Shown piece after piece: positions 48,170 to 61,500 of a DNA stretch of 64,000 nt. Origin of the DNA: Owenia fusiformis (lineage: Eukaryota > Annelida > Polychaeta > Sabellida > Oweniidae); contig CAIIXF020000005.1 in NCBI GenBank assembly GCA_903813345.2, positions 1,860,001 to 1,924,000 of the forward strand, in the 5' to 3' direction. Made by a program: the position numbers and the translations under genes. Under the pieces are notes generated by a model. That model ran no database searches and was not told the DNA's origin. It saw only the letters and a program-made list of their open reading frames with translations. How positions within the stretch are numbered: position 1 is the first letter of the stretch; each line of letters opens with the position of its first letter.

Positions 48170-49689
48170 ATGTCCCCACCACATAGTGTGGGGCCATATT
48201 GTCGGCCTAGGCAGTGTGGGGCCATATTGTCGGCCTAGGCGCGTCCGTCCGTCTGTCTGTCCGTCTGTCCGTCTGTCTGTCCGTCTGTCCGTACGTCCGG
48301 CAGTTTTCTCCAAAACCGCTACAGATATCACCTTCAAATTTTCAGGGATAACTTATGAGTGCATACAGATGTGGATGAAAAAAAATTAACTCGATACCTA
48401 CTTCCTGTCGGCCATTTTGAAGTCAAATGCTAAAATCCTTGTCTGCAAACTTTAAGAAAAACTGCTTCACAGTTGCTTTTAAAACTTTAACATCTTGTTC
48501 AGCTCACTTCATTCTAGATCTGATTAGGTTTTGGACCTGCTAGCTCAGTCATGTCAGCCATTTTGAATGTCTTAAGAAAAGTTAGCGCGCGATAATACTT
48601 TGTATCATATTGAATGGTGTTTTTGAGTTTTCATACTTTAACTATTTAGTAGCTTTATAAATAATTTCAGATGTACTTTGCTGTAAAAGCCTACTTTATT
48701 GTTAACAGTAGTTATATGTGATAATTTTGTAAAAAGAAATCAGCAAAAACTCATAAGGACTTTTTTATTGTCGGCCATTTTGGATTTTTCGGTCCTAAAA
48801 TCTTGTCTGTGAAGTCTTGTCTGCGCGTTTTCAGGTGAACAGTTTGGTGGATCAATTTCAAATTTTCAGGGATGATTCTTAGTATAAAAATCTAGATCTC
48901 ATTAGTTTTTTGGCATTCTGGGTAAATGTCAAGGCAGCCATTTTGGATTTTCCGTCCTAAAATCTTGTCTGTAAAGTCTTGTCTACTCGTTTTCAGGTGA
49001 ACCGTTTCGTAGATCAATTTCAAATTTTCAGGAATGATTCTTAGTATGAAAATCTAGAACTGATTAGTTTTTTTGCATTCTGGGTAAATGTCAAGGCAGC
49101 CATTTTGGATTTTCCGTCTTAAACTCTTGCCTGTAAAGTCTTGTCTACGCGTTTTTAGGAGAACAGTTTGATAGATCAATTTCGAATTTTCAGGGATGAT
49201 TTTTTGTATGAAAATCTACATCTGATTACTTTTTTTGCATTCTGCGTAAATGTTAAGGCAGCCATTTTGGATTTTCTGTCCTAAAATCTTGTCTGTAAAG
49301 TCTTGTCTACCCGTTTTCAGGTGAACCGTTTGGTAGATCAATTTCATATTTTCAGGGATGATTCTTAGTATGAAAATCTACAAACAGATTAGTTTTTTGA
49401 CATTCTGGGTAAATGTCAAGGCAGCCATTTTGGATTTTCCATCCTGAAATCTTGTCTGTAAAGTCTTGTTTACATGTTTTCTGGTTAACTGTGTGACGGA
49501 TCAATTTCAAATTTTCAGGGGTGGTTCTTAGTATGAAAATCTAGAACTGACTAAATTTTTGGCATTCTGGGTAAATTTTAAGGTGGCCACTTTGGATTTT
49601 CCGTCCTCAAATTGTGTTGGTAAAGTCTTGTCTACTCATTTTCAGGATAACCATTTCACGGGATCACCACTTGGTGGGGACATTTTGTA
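48170..49689 (+). mobile_element. Hairpin-start element (ATGTCCCCACCA ends) with 160-bp internal repeats
   Basis: Opens with ATGTCCCCACCACATAGTGT and GGGGCCATATTGTCGG, a CGTCCGTCTGTCTGTCCG tract, then about five copies of a 160-bp unit holding GGCAGCCATTTTGGATTTTC and AAATTTTCAGGGATGATTCT. It closes TTGGTGGGGACATTTTG, the complement of the opening arm. Related in design and end sequence to the 26912 element. Non-coding. Confidence 0.8.
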
Positions 49690-50574
49690 CACATTTGTGT
49701 TCTTGTATTCTTTTACTTTTATTAAAAAAACATTCAGCATGTATATAATATAATGATAATGTCATATTGTTAAAAAGCATTTTAATACATACATGTGCTT
49801 CATCACTGGTCATTATCAAGAAATAATGGCACAAACATTTATATTATGAAAAAAGGTAATTTATAAAGTTAGTAACTTTGAAATATCTTTTATGAAAAAC
49901 AAACTCATAAAATCTCCAGTTCTTGAATATTTAGAAACATGTGAAGAAATGAAATGTTGTATTGAACTGATTAAGACTCCATTGATACTTATAAATATAA
50001 GTGTTTAATGATAATATTAAAACATCAAATATACATATTCATCTTTTTAATATACACATACTATTTAATAACAATAATATTAAAGTCTACCCTGTGTGCA
50101 TTTTAGTTTTGTCACAGGGATCACAATGCTATGATTTAGGGTAGATTAATTAATATTCTTATTCTTATATCCATTGCCAAAGACATTGCTTTTATCTCAT
50201 AAAAACATCAAACTCTTACACTCATTATCTTTAAGGATGGACCAAAAATAGTACCCTTATTATATATTTGTACAATCAATATTTCCCTTATATTATGTAC
50301 AGTACAATTGGCCCACCTTGTACATTCATACATACAAAATGTATAATATATTTGATATATATAGTTGAGATCATTAAAAACTAGATAATGTAAGATATGT
50401 TTGGTATCTGTAATAACAGATATGAAATGATAAAGAGTTCATGTAAGAACATAATATACATGTATATATTCAAGTTTCTTGTCAAAATTACTGCATTATG
50501 CACATTTGATATGTAACATGTATATGCATGTAGTCTGTATAAAGTCTATGTATACTGAGAGCATTAAACATATA
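49690..50574. other. AT-rich region, no exon recognised
   Basis: No phase-1 cysteine module or other domain was found here although the lectin/EB gene needs further exons. Confidence 0.4.
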
Positions 50575-51778
50575 CAGGGTGGTCCAAAAAAAGTGAACCC
50601 CTGCAACAGGCTACATTTTTCTTAATACATGCATGAATTGGCTCATATTATCACATGTTGTAGAGAAAGGTCTAAAATTTTGGTTGATGCCATAATTTAT
50701 TCCCAGTCTTAAATTTTAAAGAAACTACAAGCGTTTAACAAACATGCCTGGAAATTAGATATTGTACAAAATTTTACAAATGTGATTCACGGAAATTGTT
50801 GAAACACATTGGATGATCTTAAACAGCTTCCAGTTAGAGATACAACTTTAAAACCCTACCATATGACAAATGGGACACTATTCAAGCAGAAAACACATTT
50901 CACACTTTCATTGATCATTTTGAAGCATTTCTAACTGTTCAACAGTTCAGGGGTATGTTACCTACACCAACAGTTAGAGGGGGGCCTCTTATGGAAGGAA
51001 GTTGCCCCCTGTGACCAGGAATCTGATAGCCCTTTCATCAAATATCTTTAAAAAATCAAAAGAAAATCCAATATTCAATGTTTTGAGCCATACTGTATAA
51101 GTGGTATTTAATCCGAGTGGTTAATTTTCCGAATGGTAAAATTTCATCATTTTCCTAATTTTATTTTTCCTAATGACAAGAAACCTCCCATTGGATAACA
51201 TTATAAAGACAATATTTCCGACATTTAATTTTCCGAACCTGGCAAAAATTAGGAAATAGGAAAATTAAATGATTAGGCAAAATAACCACTTATACAGTAT
51301 ATCATTAGAATTGGTCCATGATTTATGAAGATATTGACAATACAAGATCATATAGGGGTATGTTCATGATTTCACTTGAAAATGTTTTCGTCTTTGGAAG
51401 CTTAGCACATCTCTTTGGGTCACAATAACTTTGCAACTAACAAATGTAGGATGCTAGTTTTAAGACATTATGTGCAGGATTTAAAATTAAACAAAGTCAG
51501 AAAATATTAGCTCTTTAAGACTGCAGCTTAAAAAATTCTCAGGGGAAAGGTGTTAAAGGGTTGAAGAATCGCGGATATTGAAAATCACAATTTGTCCATT
51601 TTCAGTAATGTTTGGTTAGGGCTTATAATTTCTGCAAATTTCAAGACTAAGAAAAATGTATGGTACCAACATAAATTTTAGACCTTCCTCTACAACATGT
51701 GAAAATAAAAAAGAATTCCTGCAAGTTATACGAGAAAGATGGCCAGTTGCAGGGGTTCACTTTTTTTGGACCACCCTG
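50575..51778. mobile_element. Mariner/Tc1-type non-autonomous element with perfect 33-bp TIRs
   Basis: Starts CAGGGTGGTCCAAAAAAAGT and ends with the exact complement; TA flanks both ends (50573-50574, 51779-51780). Beyond the perfect 33 bp the subterminal regions remain similar for about 150 bp (CACATGTTGTAGAG, AGGTCTAAAATTT). No transposase frame. A second element is nested inside. Confidence 0.9.
51093..51297. mobile_element. 205-bp MITE nested in the mariner-type element
   Basis: Inverted ends CTGTATAAGTGG / CCACTTATACAG flanked by TA on both sides; interior rich in AATTTTCCGAA and AGGAAAATTA. It must have inserted after the host element. Confidence 0.85.
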
Positions 51779-51805
51779 TATATAAAAATATTCTGGTATC
51801 TACAG

Positions 51806-51954
51806 TAAGTGGATCTAATGAGTGGGATGGATTTAGCTATATCCCACTATCACAGAGGTCCAGGAGATATTTCTCACTATTTTTTTTAAAAAAAATTGAA
51901 GTTTTAGAATTAAAAATGAACTTTTTAAAATGTGGAACCTTAGATCAAAGGTAG
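51806..51954 (+). CDS. Possible terminal exon of the lectin/EB gene (uncertain)
   Basis: After a TATCTACAG acceptor, a phase-1 reading frame gives VSGSNEWDGFSYIPLSQR and ends at TAG. It is the only phase-compatible open segment I noticed between 47781 and the convergent gene, but it has no recognisable domain and no clear poly(A) signal, and it lies right beside a transposon end. It may be non-coding. Confidence 0.15.
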
Positions 51955-52181
51955 AATGTACTTAGCGCCTCTTAGGATACATCTCAGTTGGTTTTGAATA
52001 CAGTTGTTATCCCAATGAAAACATGTGTATCCAGAACCTCATAATACATAACCCTTATATATTTTATGTTATACTGTCTGTTTGTTGTGGATGATAATTT
52101 CTAGAATATACCCCATTTTACTCATCACTACCAATGTTCTGAGTGTTCGATATTTCCTTCCTCCATTTAATCTCATTTAGT
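51955..52181. other. Convergent 3' interval
   Basis: Lies between the possible plus-strand terminal exon and the stop of the vWA gene. No AATAAA was seen on either strand. Confidence 0.35.
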
Positions 52182-52549
52182 CTATCCTCTGCTTCTTCCA
52201 CCTGAACGACGATGACTGCTTCTTCCACCAGAGTGATGACGGCTTCTTCTATGATGCTTAGAACTATTTTCTTTACTCCTGGAACTACTTTTATGACGAC
52301 TATGGTGTTTTGAGCTATTTTCACTATCTCTACGTCCTCTACTTGACTGACCATGTCCTTTTAGACACTTAGAGAGACGCTGGTCACATGGGCTTGACAT
52401 CACAGCTGTACTGCTTTTTAGAAGTTCCTCTGAGACCCCTAGTCCATTAGGACACTGCATGGCAACAGCCTTACCTCTGACACACCAGTAGTAGCTACAC
52501 TGGTTCTTGGGGTCAGCGAAGAACTTGTGTTCTGTACCAGCAGTGCATT
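52182..52549 (-). CDS. Terminal exon: second chitin-binding-like module and basic Ser/His/Arg tail
   Basis: The exon begins CTAGTEHKFFADPKNQCSYYWC, again matching ADP-x-x-C-x-x-YYxC, then CPNGLGVSEE and two more cysteines (PCDQRLSKC). The last 55 or so residues are dominated by S, R, H and K (SSKHHSRHKSSSRSKENSSK), ending GGRSRG and a stop. Pif-type proteins have an acidic mineral-binding tail; here it is strongly basic. Confidence 0.85.
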
Positions 52550-55500
52550 CTGAAAAAGAAAAGTAATGAACCAATAAAAATAGCTTTGAAGTATTACTCA
52601 TATTATACATATTACACACTAACATATACAAAATGGTGCGGAATCCTTGACAAAGGATCACATGACCAACCACATAGATGCCATCTTTATAATGAATAAA
52701 TTGCTTTAACAGCTAATGGGCATTCAGAGTTGACTGAATACAGAAATATAAAGTTTCATTTAATCTTGTAATTTCCAACTATAATATAATTATATGTGGA
52801 ACATAACATAATGCACAAAAATCTATTCTCAAGATTTGTAAAACTTAACAACCTAGGTGAAATTTTATCCCAGCATGTATAGGGTAAGATGAGTCAGATA
52901 TGTTGTCTACTTACGGACAGTTTTTGTGCCAACATTGTCATCATTGGTACGCTTAGAACTACATCTGGCCTGGTACCATGGTACACATCTCTTCCAGTCC
53001 TGTCTATAGAGTAGGTATGGTCGACAGGATAACTTGTGGGGTGTGATCTTCTGGGTCACCCTCTCCTTGGTGCAACAGTAGTATGACTTGCAGTCTGTGG
53101 GGTCGGCATAGTTCCCAATTCCATTTTTACAGATGCTGTCCACTGTAAACCAGAACAAAATGTCAAATATATATGACATACAGACTTTTGGTATAATGAT
53201 TCCTGAAATGTTGTAAACTTTCTAGTACATTGAATCATTAATGTCAGTTTTTTTGCCTGATGTAGGTTGCACTCTTTAGTGGTCTTTTCTAATTGGAGCT
53301 TTTTGGCATGGGGGCATACATATTATTGATATTGATAAAAACAAGATATTTAATTAAAAATGAAAATATAGAAATTAGGTGAATTATGAAGTGAATACAC
53401 ATTTTTGAGACTTACGTCATATGTACTCATATGTGATATTGACTCACCTGGGCAGTCTGTATTGTGACATTGTCTAACTTCTTTCCTAGGTCCTCTACAA
53501 TACTGTCCTCCATAGCTTGGGTAGGGACTGTCACATCTTCTCACTCTGTATGAGGTTCCTGTACCACAGGAACTGGAGCACTTAGACCATCCACACCACT
53601 GACCCCAGCCACCATTCACACAAGGTCTTCTGGTTGTTGTGACTTGTGTGGTCTCTGTGATAATAGAATCATATTTGTCACTGAGATATCACAAATTGGA
53701 TATCGAAATACCAACTTAACACTGTAATTTTATCACATAGTAAGGCTTACTATGACTTTATAATCAATGTTCAACATTAAAACCATATCTATGATAAATA
53801 TATAAGCACTAGTGCCAAAGGGAAAGGACCAAAAGTTGTAATGGAACTTAGCAAGAAAAAGCAAACTCTAAGTGCATACCAGTCAAGAAAAACAAACCCC
53901 ATATAGCCCAAAACCATGATCTAACGTGAAAAGAAACAATGTCTAATACCCCCTTTCCCCCCACCATTCAAGAATCAATATCACAATCCAAGACCAGAAG
54001 ACCTAGGACATTTCATTCATACTGAAGTATACTAAACTAGATATACAATTATTTCTTTGTATACAGGTACTGAACTTACTCATTTCTTTTGTTGTTGGTT
54101 TGTTTGTTGGTGAGTCTGTAGTCTTTGGTTCTTTGGTGGTTTCCCAAGGTTGACCAGTTGTTGTTTTCCATGGTTGCCTTGGTGTTGTCCTCCATGGTTG
54201 CTTCGATGTTGTCCTCCATGGTTGCCTCGATGTTGTCCTCCATGGTTGTTTAGTTGTTGTTGAATATTGTTGTGTTGTTTTGGAAGCAGGAGTTGTGGGT
54301 GGGTCATTGAGCTTTACACAAATATCTTCAGTTAGGGTGTTGATCAGATTCATTAACTCATCAAATTCATTTACCTCAAAAATATGATCTTCAGCTGGTT
54401 CACTTGCAATTGTTTCCCATTCCTTTCTTGCTTTGTCCTTAACTTTGTCTTTCTTGTTTGGTACAGCAACAACAAATACCTCAATGTCTTCATTCTTCAA
54501 CAACCTGGCTTGGATCAAAGTTGCTCTTTTGCGGGTTCCCGGGAATGTAAGGCCATCAGTGAGGACAATTGCAATGTTTGGTGCATCCCTACGATCTCCA
54601 TTCTTTGGGGTGAAATACACATTTCTGGTTGTATTCAGAGCAGCAAATGTGTGAGTTTTACAACCTTTTGGATCGAGTTGAATGTGACTCACAAGTGTTT
54701 CAAGTGCATCATTTGAGACTGCATCATTGAGGTAGAACTGGTGGTGTGCACCCTCATTGAAGGTCTGTACAGCTATCTGCGTCTCTCCCTTCTTGTTACC
54801 AATGATGAGATGACGTCCAAGTTCTTTGATGAAGTTTCTCACTGTTTGCTTGTCATTATTTGGAATACTACAGGATGTGTCAATGCTGAAGGTGATGTCA
54901 ACGCCACAAGCTACAAGAACACCAAAAAATATGTACCAGTATATGTATCATTTAAAAGTTTCTATTTTTCTGATATTTGCTTTGAGTATATTTGCAGATT
55001 TTATATTATTGGAAGCAAATGATAATGAATAGGATTACCTGTATATCTATACTTTCATACTTGTTGGCATTGGCAGTTCAAGCATGACTTACCTTTTGGT
55101 ATGATTTGAGGTGTTGTTACATGTATTCCAGGTGTAGTTTTCTCCAGTTCAGTTGTTGTCTCTACAGGTGGCTCGGTAGTTGCCTGAGTTGTCTTTGGTT
55201 TTATTGTGGTTGTAGCTTCTGGTGTTGTTCTAGGTGCTTTGGTAGTAGTAGGATCAACTACATCTGGACATATATATCTAGTCATCTGGTGAATCAGATT
55301 CACAAGTTCCTCAAACTCATTTACTTCATAGATGTGTTCTTCAGCTGGTTCACTTGCAATTGTTTCCCATTCTTTTCTTGCTTTATCCTTTACTTTGTCT
55401 TTCTTGTTTGGTACAGCCACAACAAATACCTCAACTCCTTCATTTTTCAACAACCTGGCTTGAGTCAAAGTTGCTCTCTTACGGGATCCTGGGAATGTGA

Positions 55501-58500
55501 GACCATCAGTTAAGATGATTGCTACGTTTGATGCAGTCCTACGATCTCCATTCTCTGGGGTGAAATACACATCTCTGGTTTGCTTCAATGCAGCGAATGT
55601 GTGAGTTTTACATCCTGCTGGTACAAGGTCAATATTTCTAGCTAGTCTGTCAAGTGCGCTGTTCGATGCTGAATCATTGAGGTAGAACTGATGATGGGCT
55701 CCTTCATTGAATGTCTGTACTGCTATCTGCGTCTCATCTTGGCCACCACCAATCTTCACACTGCTTCCTAGTTTCCCAATAAACTCCCTCACCATTAGTT
55801 TGTCAGTGTCTTTTATACTGCATGATGTGTCAATACTGAACACTATGTCCACTCCACAAGCTGAAAGAATTAGGTCATCTTTGTTATCTGGATGTATGAG
55901 AAATGCATGATAGCAGTAAAATAAAAATGTTTTGTTTCTGATATCTCACTGGGGGGTATCGTGATGCAACAACACCGTGTTGTTGCATCAAGATGGCCAG
56001 ACTTCCGGTGATAGATTTTCGTAAGATGTTTTGTTTTCCCAATTTACACCCATTTCTAGGACGAGTTGCTCTATAATCATACGCATGAAGTTAGCGCATG
56101 ATCTATATTTTAAAAAATTGTCATTGGTATACATGTAGCATCATCAAGAAGCGATAAATTCGTGGTTTTAATTCCTCACTATTGATGCAACAACACCACT
56201 CTGTTTCTTATCGATGATGCAACAACACCAATGTGCTGATGCAAAAACGCCAATATGACGTATCATTGAACAACAAAAGAAACTGATTTATGTTCTGTTT
56301 ACAGGTGTAGGTCGGGACATGAATAAAACGCGTGAGTCAGTGGTCCATGAACGAAACGTATTTTGTTTGGTTTCTTTGTCTATACCAAAATTAAAAGGAT
56401 ATACAAGGCAAACTAAATAGAGTACAGAATCCCTGGGAGGCAATCTCATTGATATTGTATCTGAAAAATAAAGATTATACATTTTCTAAATTAAATACCC
56501 TTGATTTACCGTATGGAAATTGCTTACAAATAACTAATAATTTTGGAAAGACAACAGCTATCAGTCATTTTGTGTTTTTAGTACCTCAATTGAAATACTC
56601 AATTCTGATTGGTTGATGAGCGGTGAAAAAAAGTTTCATGACGTCACAAAAAAACATGGAAGACGGACATTTTGTAAACGTTGATGAAAATGACTTTACT
56701 AGGCGACAAGTATAACAAAAATACAAATAGAAACTTAAAATTAACATTAATTCACTAACGAGTGCGCCGTGATGTGCCAAATACAGAGTTAAGCTACTTG
56801 CACTGTCTCCATATTTTCTAAAAAAATATTGCTAACGTGGTTCGGAGAAAAGGTTGTGAAATGAAGCCATTCCGATTGATGATTGTCGTCTATATGTGTA
56901 TTATTAGTTTACTCGGACTAACAAAACAATTGTAGACCTCTCCATTTGATCAACCGTCAAAATCATATACCTCGACTGTAAACCTTGAAACTACTGTTGA
57001 CCTCGACCTTCGGACTCTGTCAACAGTAGTTTTTCGGTTTACAGTCTCGGTATACAATTTTGCCGGTTGACCTCTGGGGAGGTCAACAATTGTAAACTGT
57101 TGACCACTACTAGGTACTGTTAACCCCTATTTTTGAAAAATTGTTTTTTTAATGTTGAAATTTTTTAATTTTGAAAAAATAAGTTGTGTAAAACATTACA
57201 AGTATTCCACGGTTTGGGGATTTTTTGCTAAAATATGATACCTTTACTTATCAAATATGTTCACGTGATATTCGATTATATATTCGTCCAATTATTATAT
57301 TATTTGGACTAACAGAAGAATTGTTAACCTCTCTTTTCGGTCAACTGGCAAAAGTGTCCTCGACCTCTGGTCTTGATCAACAGTACATTCAAGGTTTACA
57401 GTATCGGTATACAATTTTGCCAGTTGACCTTAAGAGAGGTCTACAATTGTATATTGTATATCCTTTGTTATCCCACCCAAAGTATGATGTCATATATCAA
57501 GTTGAAGAGTTGTATACGCTGCTCAGGAGTTAACGCTATCGAGGAGTTGTACATCGTTCTCAAGATTTGTATAGGATGAGTGTTGGTTTAATGATTTTGC
57601 AGTTATACAATGCTATTATATAAAGGTTATTTACTGAGAGGGATTCAATATTGGTTTTATTCCGAGAGACAATATGATATTTCCCGAGGGCCCGGGATAT
57701 CTGGGATAACTGTACCCCTATCAATTTACCTTTTTGGGCCCTTAATCTTATCACTTTTGTTTACCTTTTTACCCAGTCGGAGAGAAGGTATCCAAAGAGA
57801 GCAATACTAGTAATTCTACATGTGCGTCGTGCAAGATTTCCATTAAACGTGTAACTAAACGGCCTATCTAATAAAGTCAATTAGACGTTTTTACATGTTG
57901 GCTCTCCAAATTGGAGGAAATAAAGAATCATATCATATTATATCATAGATGAAGCAATCATCCCATCAACATAAGCTCACGAATGTCACTGTTTTAGTTA
58001 TAATATTTGATAAACAGTGGTAACGTACATCTACTAGTTTATCACTGTTCCACAGATGGATGACAGATAATTTCCAATAGCTCATCATGTTTACCAAGAA
58101 CGAAAGATGTTTGTCAACCTTTTTGAATGATACTAACTGGAGTCAGGGTCATCAAGCTATGGAACAGTGGTTTATGAAAATCGATTGAGTTACTAAAGCT
58201 TGCCATGTTAAAGGCGATTGAACTATGTTATAGAACAACGTCCAGTACATTATAATATTTAAAAGTATAAATTTTTGAAAATACATAAAGGATCTTCGCC
58301 CGCAGGACGTGTATTTTGAATGCCTTGAGAAGAACGCATGGGTAATGGGTAACGGTGTTGCAACAGTAGCATTTAAAAATCTGTTCCTCTCGAGATTTAT
58401 GGTCTTCTGAAATTATACTATCAATTGGTGTTGCTGCATCATTGCTCAAATCTAGAGGAGTGTTGTTGCATCTTCGGTTTGGTGTTGTTGCATCAATAGT

Positions 58501-61500
58501 GAGGAACTAAAACCGTGAACTTATTGCTTCTTGGTGATGGTACATGTATACTAATGACAGTTTCTTTAAATATAGATCGTGCGCTAACTGCACGTGTATG
58601 GTTATTGAGCAACTCGTCCTAGAAATGGGTTTAACTGGGGAAACAAAATATCGTACGAAAATCTATCACCGGAAGTCTGGCCATCTTGATGCAACAACAC
58701 GGTGTTGTTGCATCACGATACCCCCCAGTGTATCTGCCCCTCAATTTTAATCTGTTTGTATGGTATTATTAGGAGCGGAGGATAGTGACTAGTATTATTT
58801 GCATATTTTTGTTTCATACTTGTATGGCATTCACAATTTAACACTCACCTTTTGGTAGCATAGGGGGTGTTGTTACAGATATTTCTGGTGTGGTTTTCTC
58901 CAGTTCAGTTGTTGTCTCTTCAGGTGCTTTTGTAGTAGCTTGAGTTGTCTTTGGTTTTATTGTGGTTGTAGCTTTTAGTGTTGTTCTAGGTGATTTGGTA
59001 GTAGTAGGATTAGCAACATCAGGACATATATCCCCAGTCATCTTGTAAATTAGATTTACAAGCTCCTCAAACTCATTTACTTCGTATATGTGTTCATCAG
59101 CTGGTTCACTTGCAATTGTTTCCCATTCTTGTCTTGCTTTATCTTTTACTTTGTCTTTCTTGTTTGGTACAGCAACAACAAATACTTCAACTCCTTCATT
59201 CTTCAACAATCTGGCTTGAGTCAAAGTTGCCCTCTTACGGGATCCTGGGAATGTGAGACCATCAGTTAAGATGATTGCTACGTTTGGTTCATTCCTACGA
59301 TCTCCATTCTCTGAGGTGAAATACACATCTCTGGTTTGCTTCAATGCAGCGAATGTGTGAGTTTTACATCCTGCTGGTACAAGGTCAATATTTCTAGCTA
59401 GTTTGTCAAGTGCACTGTTAGATGCAGAGTCATTGAGGTAGAACTGATGATGGGCTCCTTCATTGAATGTCTGTACTGCTATCTGTGTCTCATCTTGGCC
59501 ACCACCAATCTTTACACTGCTTCCTAGTTTTGCTATGAACTCCCTCACCATTAGTTTGTCAGTGTCTCTTATACTGCATGATGTGTCAATACTGAACACT
59601 ATGTCCACTCCACAAGCTGAAAGAATAAAACTGTCTTTGATATTATCTGGGTAAGAAATACAATGCAATGGTAAAGAAACAGTCAATGTATAACAAGAAA
59701 CAAATTTGAGACAGTGCTGATATTAAAAATCTGTACAATAATCATCATTCATGTATGCTATAAACAAAATAATAAATGTTACCAAAGGCTCCCATAGATA
59801 TACTTGAAGAGATGTAACATGTAGTATTAAGAAAGTTCACCTTTTGGAAGAATGGGTTGTCCAGATGTTGTGATCTTGGGTTTAGTTGTTGTGGTTATAG
59901 ATTCAGTAGTTGTTGTCGGTTCAGGAGTCGGTGTGGTTGTAGGTTCAGTTGTCATGGGTTCAGTTCTTGTGGTTGTAGGTTCAGTTGTCATGGGTTCAGT
60001 CTTCGTGGTTGTAGGTTCAGTTGTCATGGGTTCAGTCTTCGTGGTTGTAGGTTTAGTTGTCATGGGTTCAGTCTTCGTGGTTGTAGGTTCAGTTGTCATG
60101 GGTTCAGTAGATGTGGTTGTAGGTTCAGTTGTCATGGGATCAGTTCTTCTGGTGGTAGGTTCAGTTGTCATGAACATAGCAGTTGTGGTTGAAGGTCCAG
60201 CAGTTGTAGGTTCAGTTGTCATGGGTTCAGTCTTTGTGGTTGTAGGTGCAGTTGTCATGGGTTCAGTTTTCGTGGTTGTAGGTTTAGTTGTCATGGGTTC
60301 AGTCTTCGTGGTTGTAGGTTCAGTTGTCATGGGTTCAGTCTTCGTAGTTGTAGGTTCAGTTGTCATGGGTTCAGTCTTCGTAGTTGTAGGTGCAGTTGTC
60401 ATGGGTTCAGTTCTTGTGGTTGTAGGTTCAGTTGTCATGGGTTCAGTCTTCGTGGTTGTAGGTTCAGTTGTCATGGGTTCAGTCTTCGTGGTTGTAGGTT
60501 CAGTTGTCATGGGTTCAGTCTTCGTGGTTGTAGGTTTAGTTGTCATGGGTTCAGTCTTCGTGGTTGTAGGTGCAGTTGTCATGGGTTCAGTTCTTGTGGT
60601 TGTAGGTTTAGTTGTCATGGGTTCAGTCTTCGTGGTTGTAGGTTCAGTTGTCATGGGTTCAGTCTTCGTAGTTGTAGGTGCAGTTGTCATGGGTTCAGTT
60701 CTTGTGGTTGTAGGTTCAGTTGTCATGGGTTCAGTCTTCGTGGTTGTAGGTGCAGTTGTCATGGGTTCAGTCTTCGTAGTTGTAGGTGCAGTTGTCATGG
60801 GTTCAGTTCTTGTGGTTGTAGGTTCAGTTGTCATGGGTTCAGTCTTCGTGGTTGTAGGTGCAGTTGTCATGGGTTCAGTCTTCGTGGTTGTAGGTTCAGT
60901 TGTCATGGGTTCAGCAGTTGTGGTTGTAGGTTCAGTTGTTGTAGGTTCAACAGTTGTAGGTTCAGTAGTTGTAGGTTCAGTCGTCATGGGTTCAGCAGTT
61001 GTGGTTGTAGGTTCAACAGTTGTAGGTTCAGATGTTGTGGTTGTAGGTTCTACAGTTGTAGGTTCAGTCTTTGTGGTTGTAGGTTCAGTTGTCATGAGTT
61101 CAGTAGATGTGGTTGTAGGTTCAGTTGTCATGGGTTCAGTCTTCGTAGTTGTAGGTTCAGTTGTCATGGGTTCAGTTCTCGTGGTTGTAGGTTCAGTCGT
61201 CATGGGTTCAGTTGTTGTTGTTGTAGGTTCAGCAGTTTTAGGTTCGGCAGTTGTGGTTGTAGGTTCAGTTGTAGTTGCTGTCGTAATATTTGACTGTACA
61301 GTTGTTTTTTCTGTAAAACATTATGTAACATTTGCTTGTTGTAATACTTTTAAAAGTATTATCCATGGGCAATATTAAGTTTATATCTTAATAATATTTT
61401 ATGTAGAATAATATAAAAAACAAGACATTAAAAATAAAATATAATTGTACCTTCACATACAGCTACTGAAAGATCTGTAATGATGCTAGTTAGATCAGTA

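Noticed and set aside
54384-55910. Plus-strand frames of 67-135 codons
   Set aside because: Antisense shadows of vWA exons 3 and 4, which have intact MIDAS motifs and splice sites.
57225-57810. Small plus-strand frames inside the 2784-bp element as a possible transposase
   Set aside because: Under 105 codons, overlapping hairpin modules, and no DDE, zinc-finger or other transposase motif.
59852-61378. 508-codon open frame on the plus strand (VVVGSVVMGSVF repeats)
   Set aside because: It is the exact antisense of the Thr-rich coding minisatellite; the 36-bp unit has no stop in that frame. The minus strand has splice sites, phase and flanking vWA domains.
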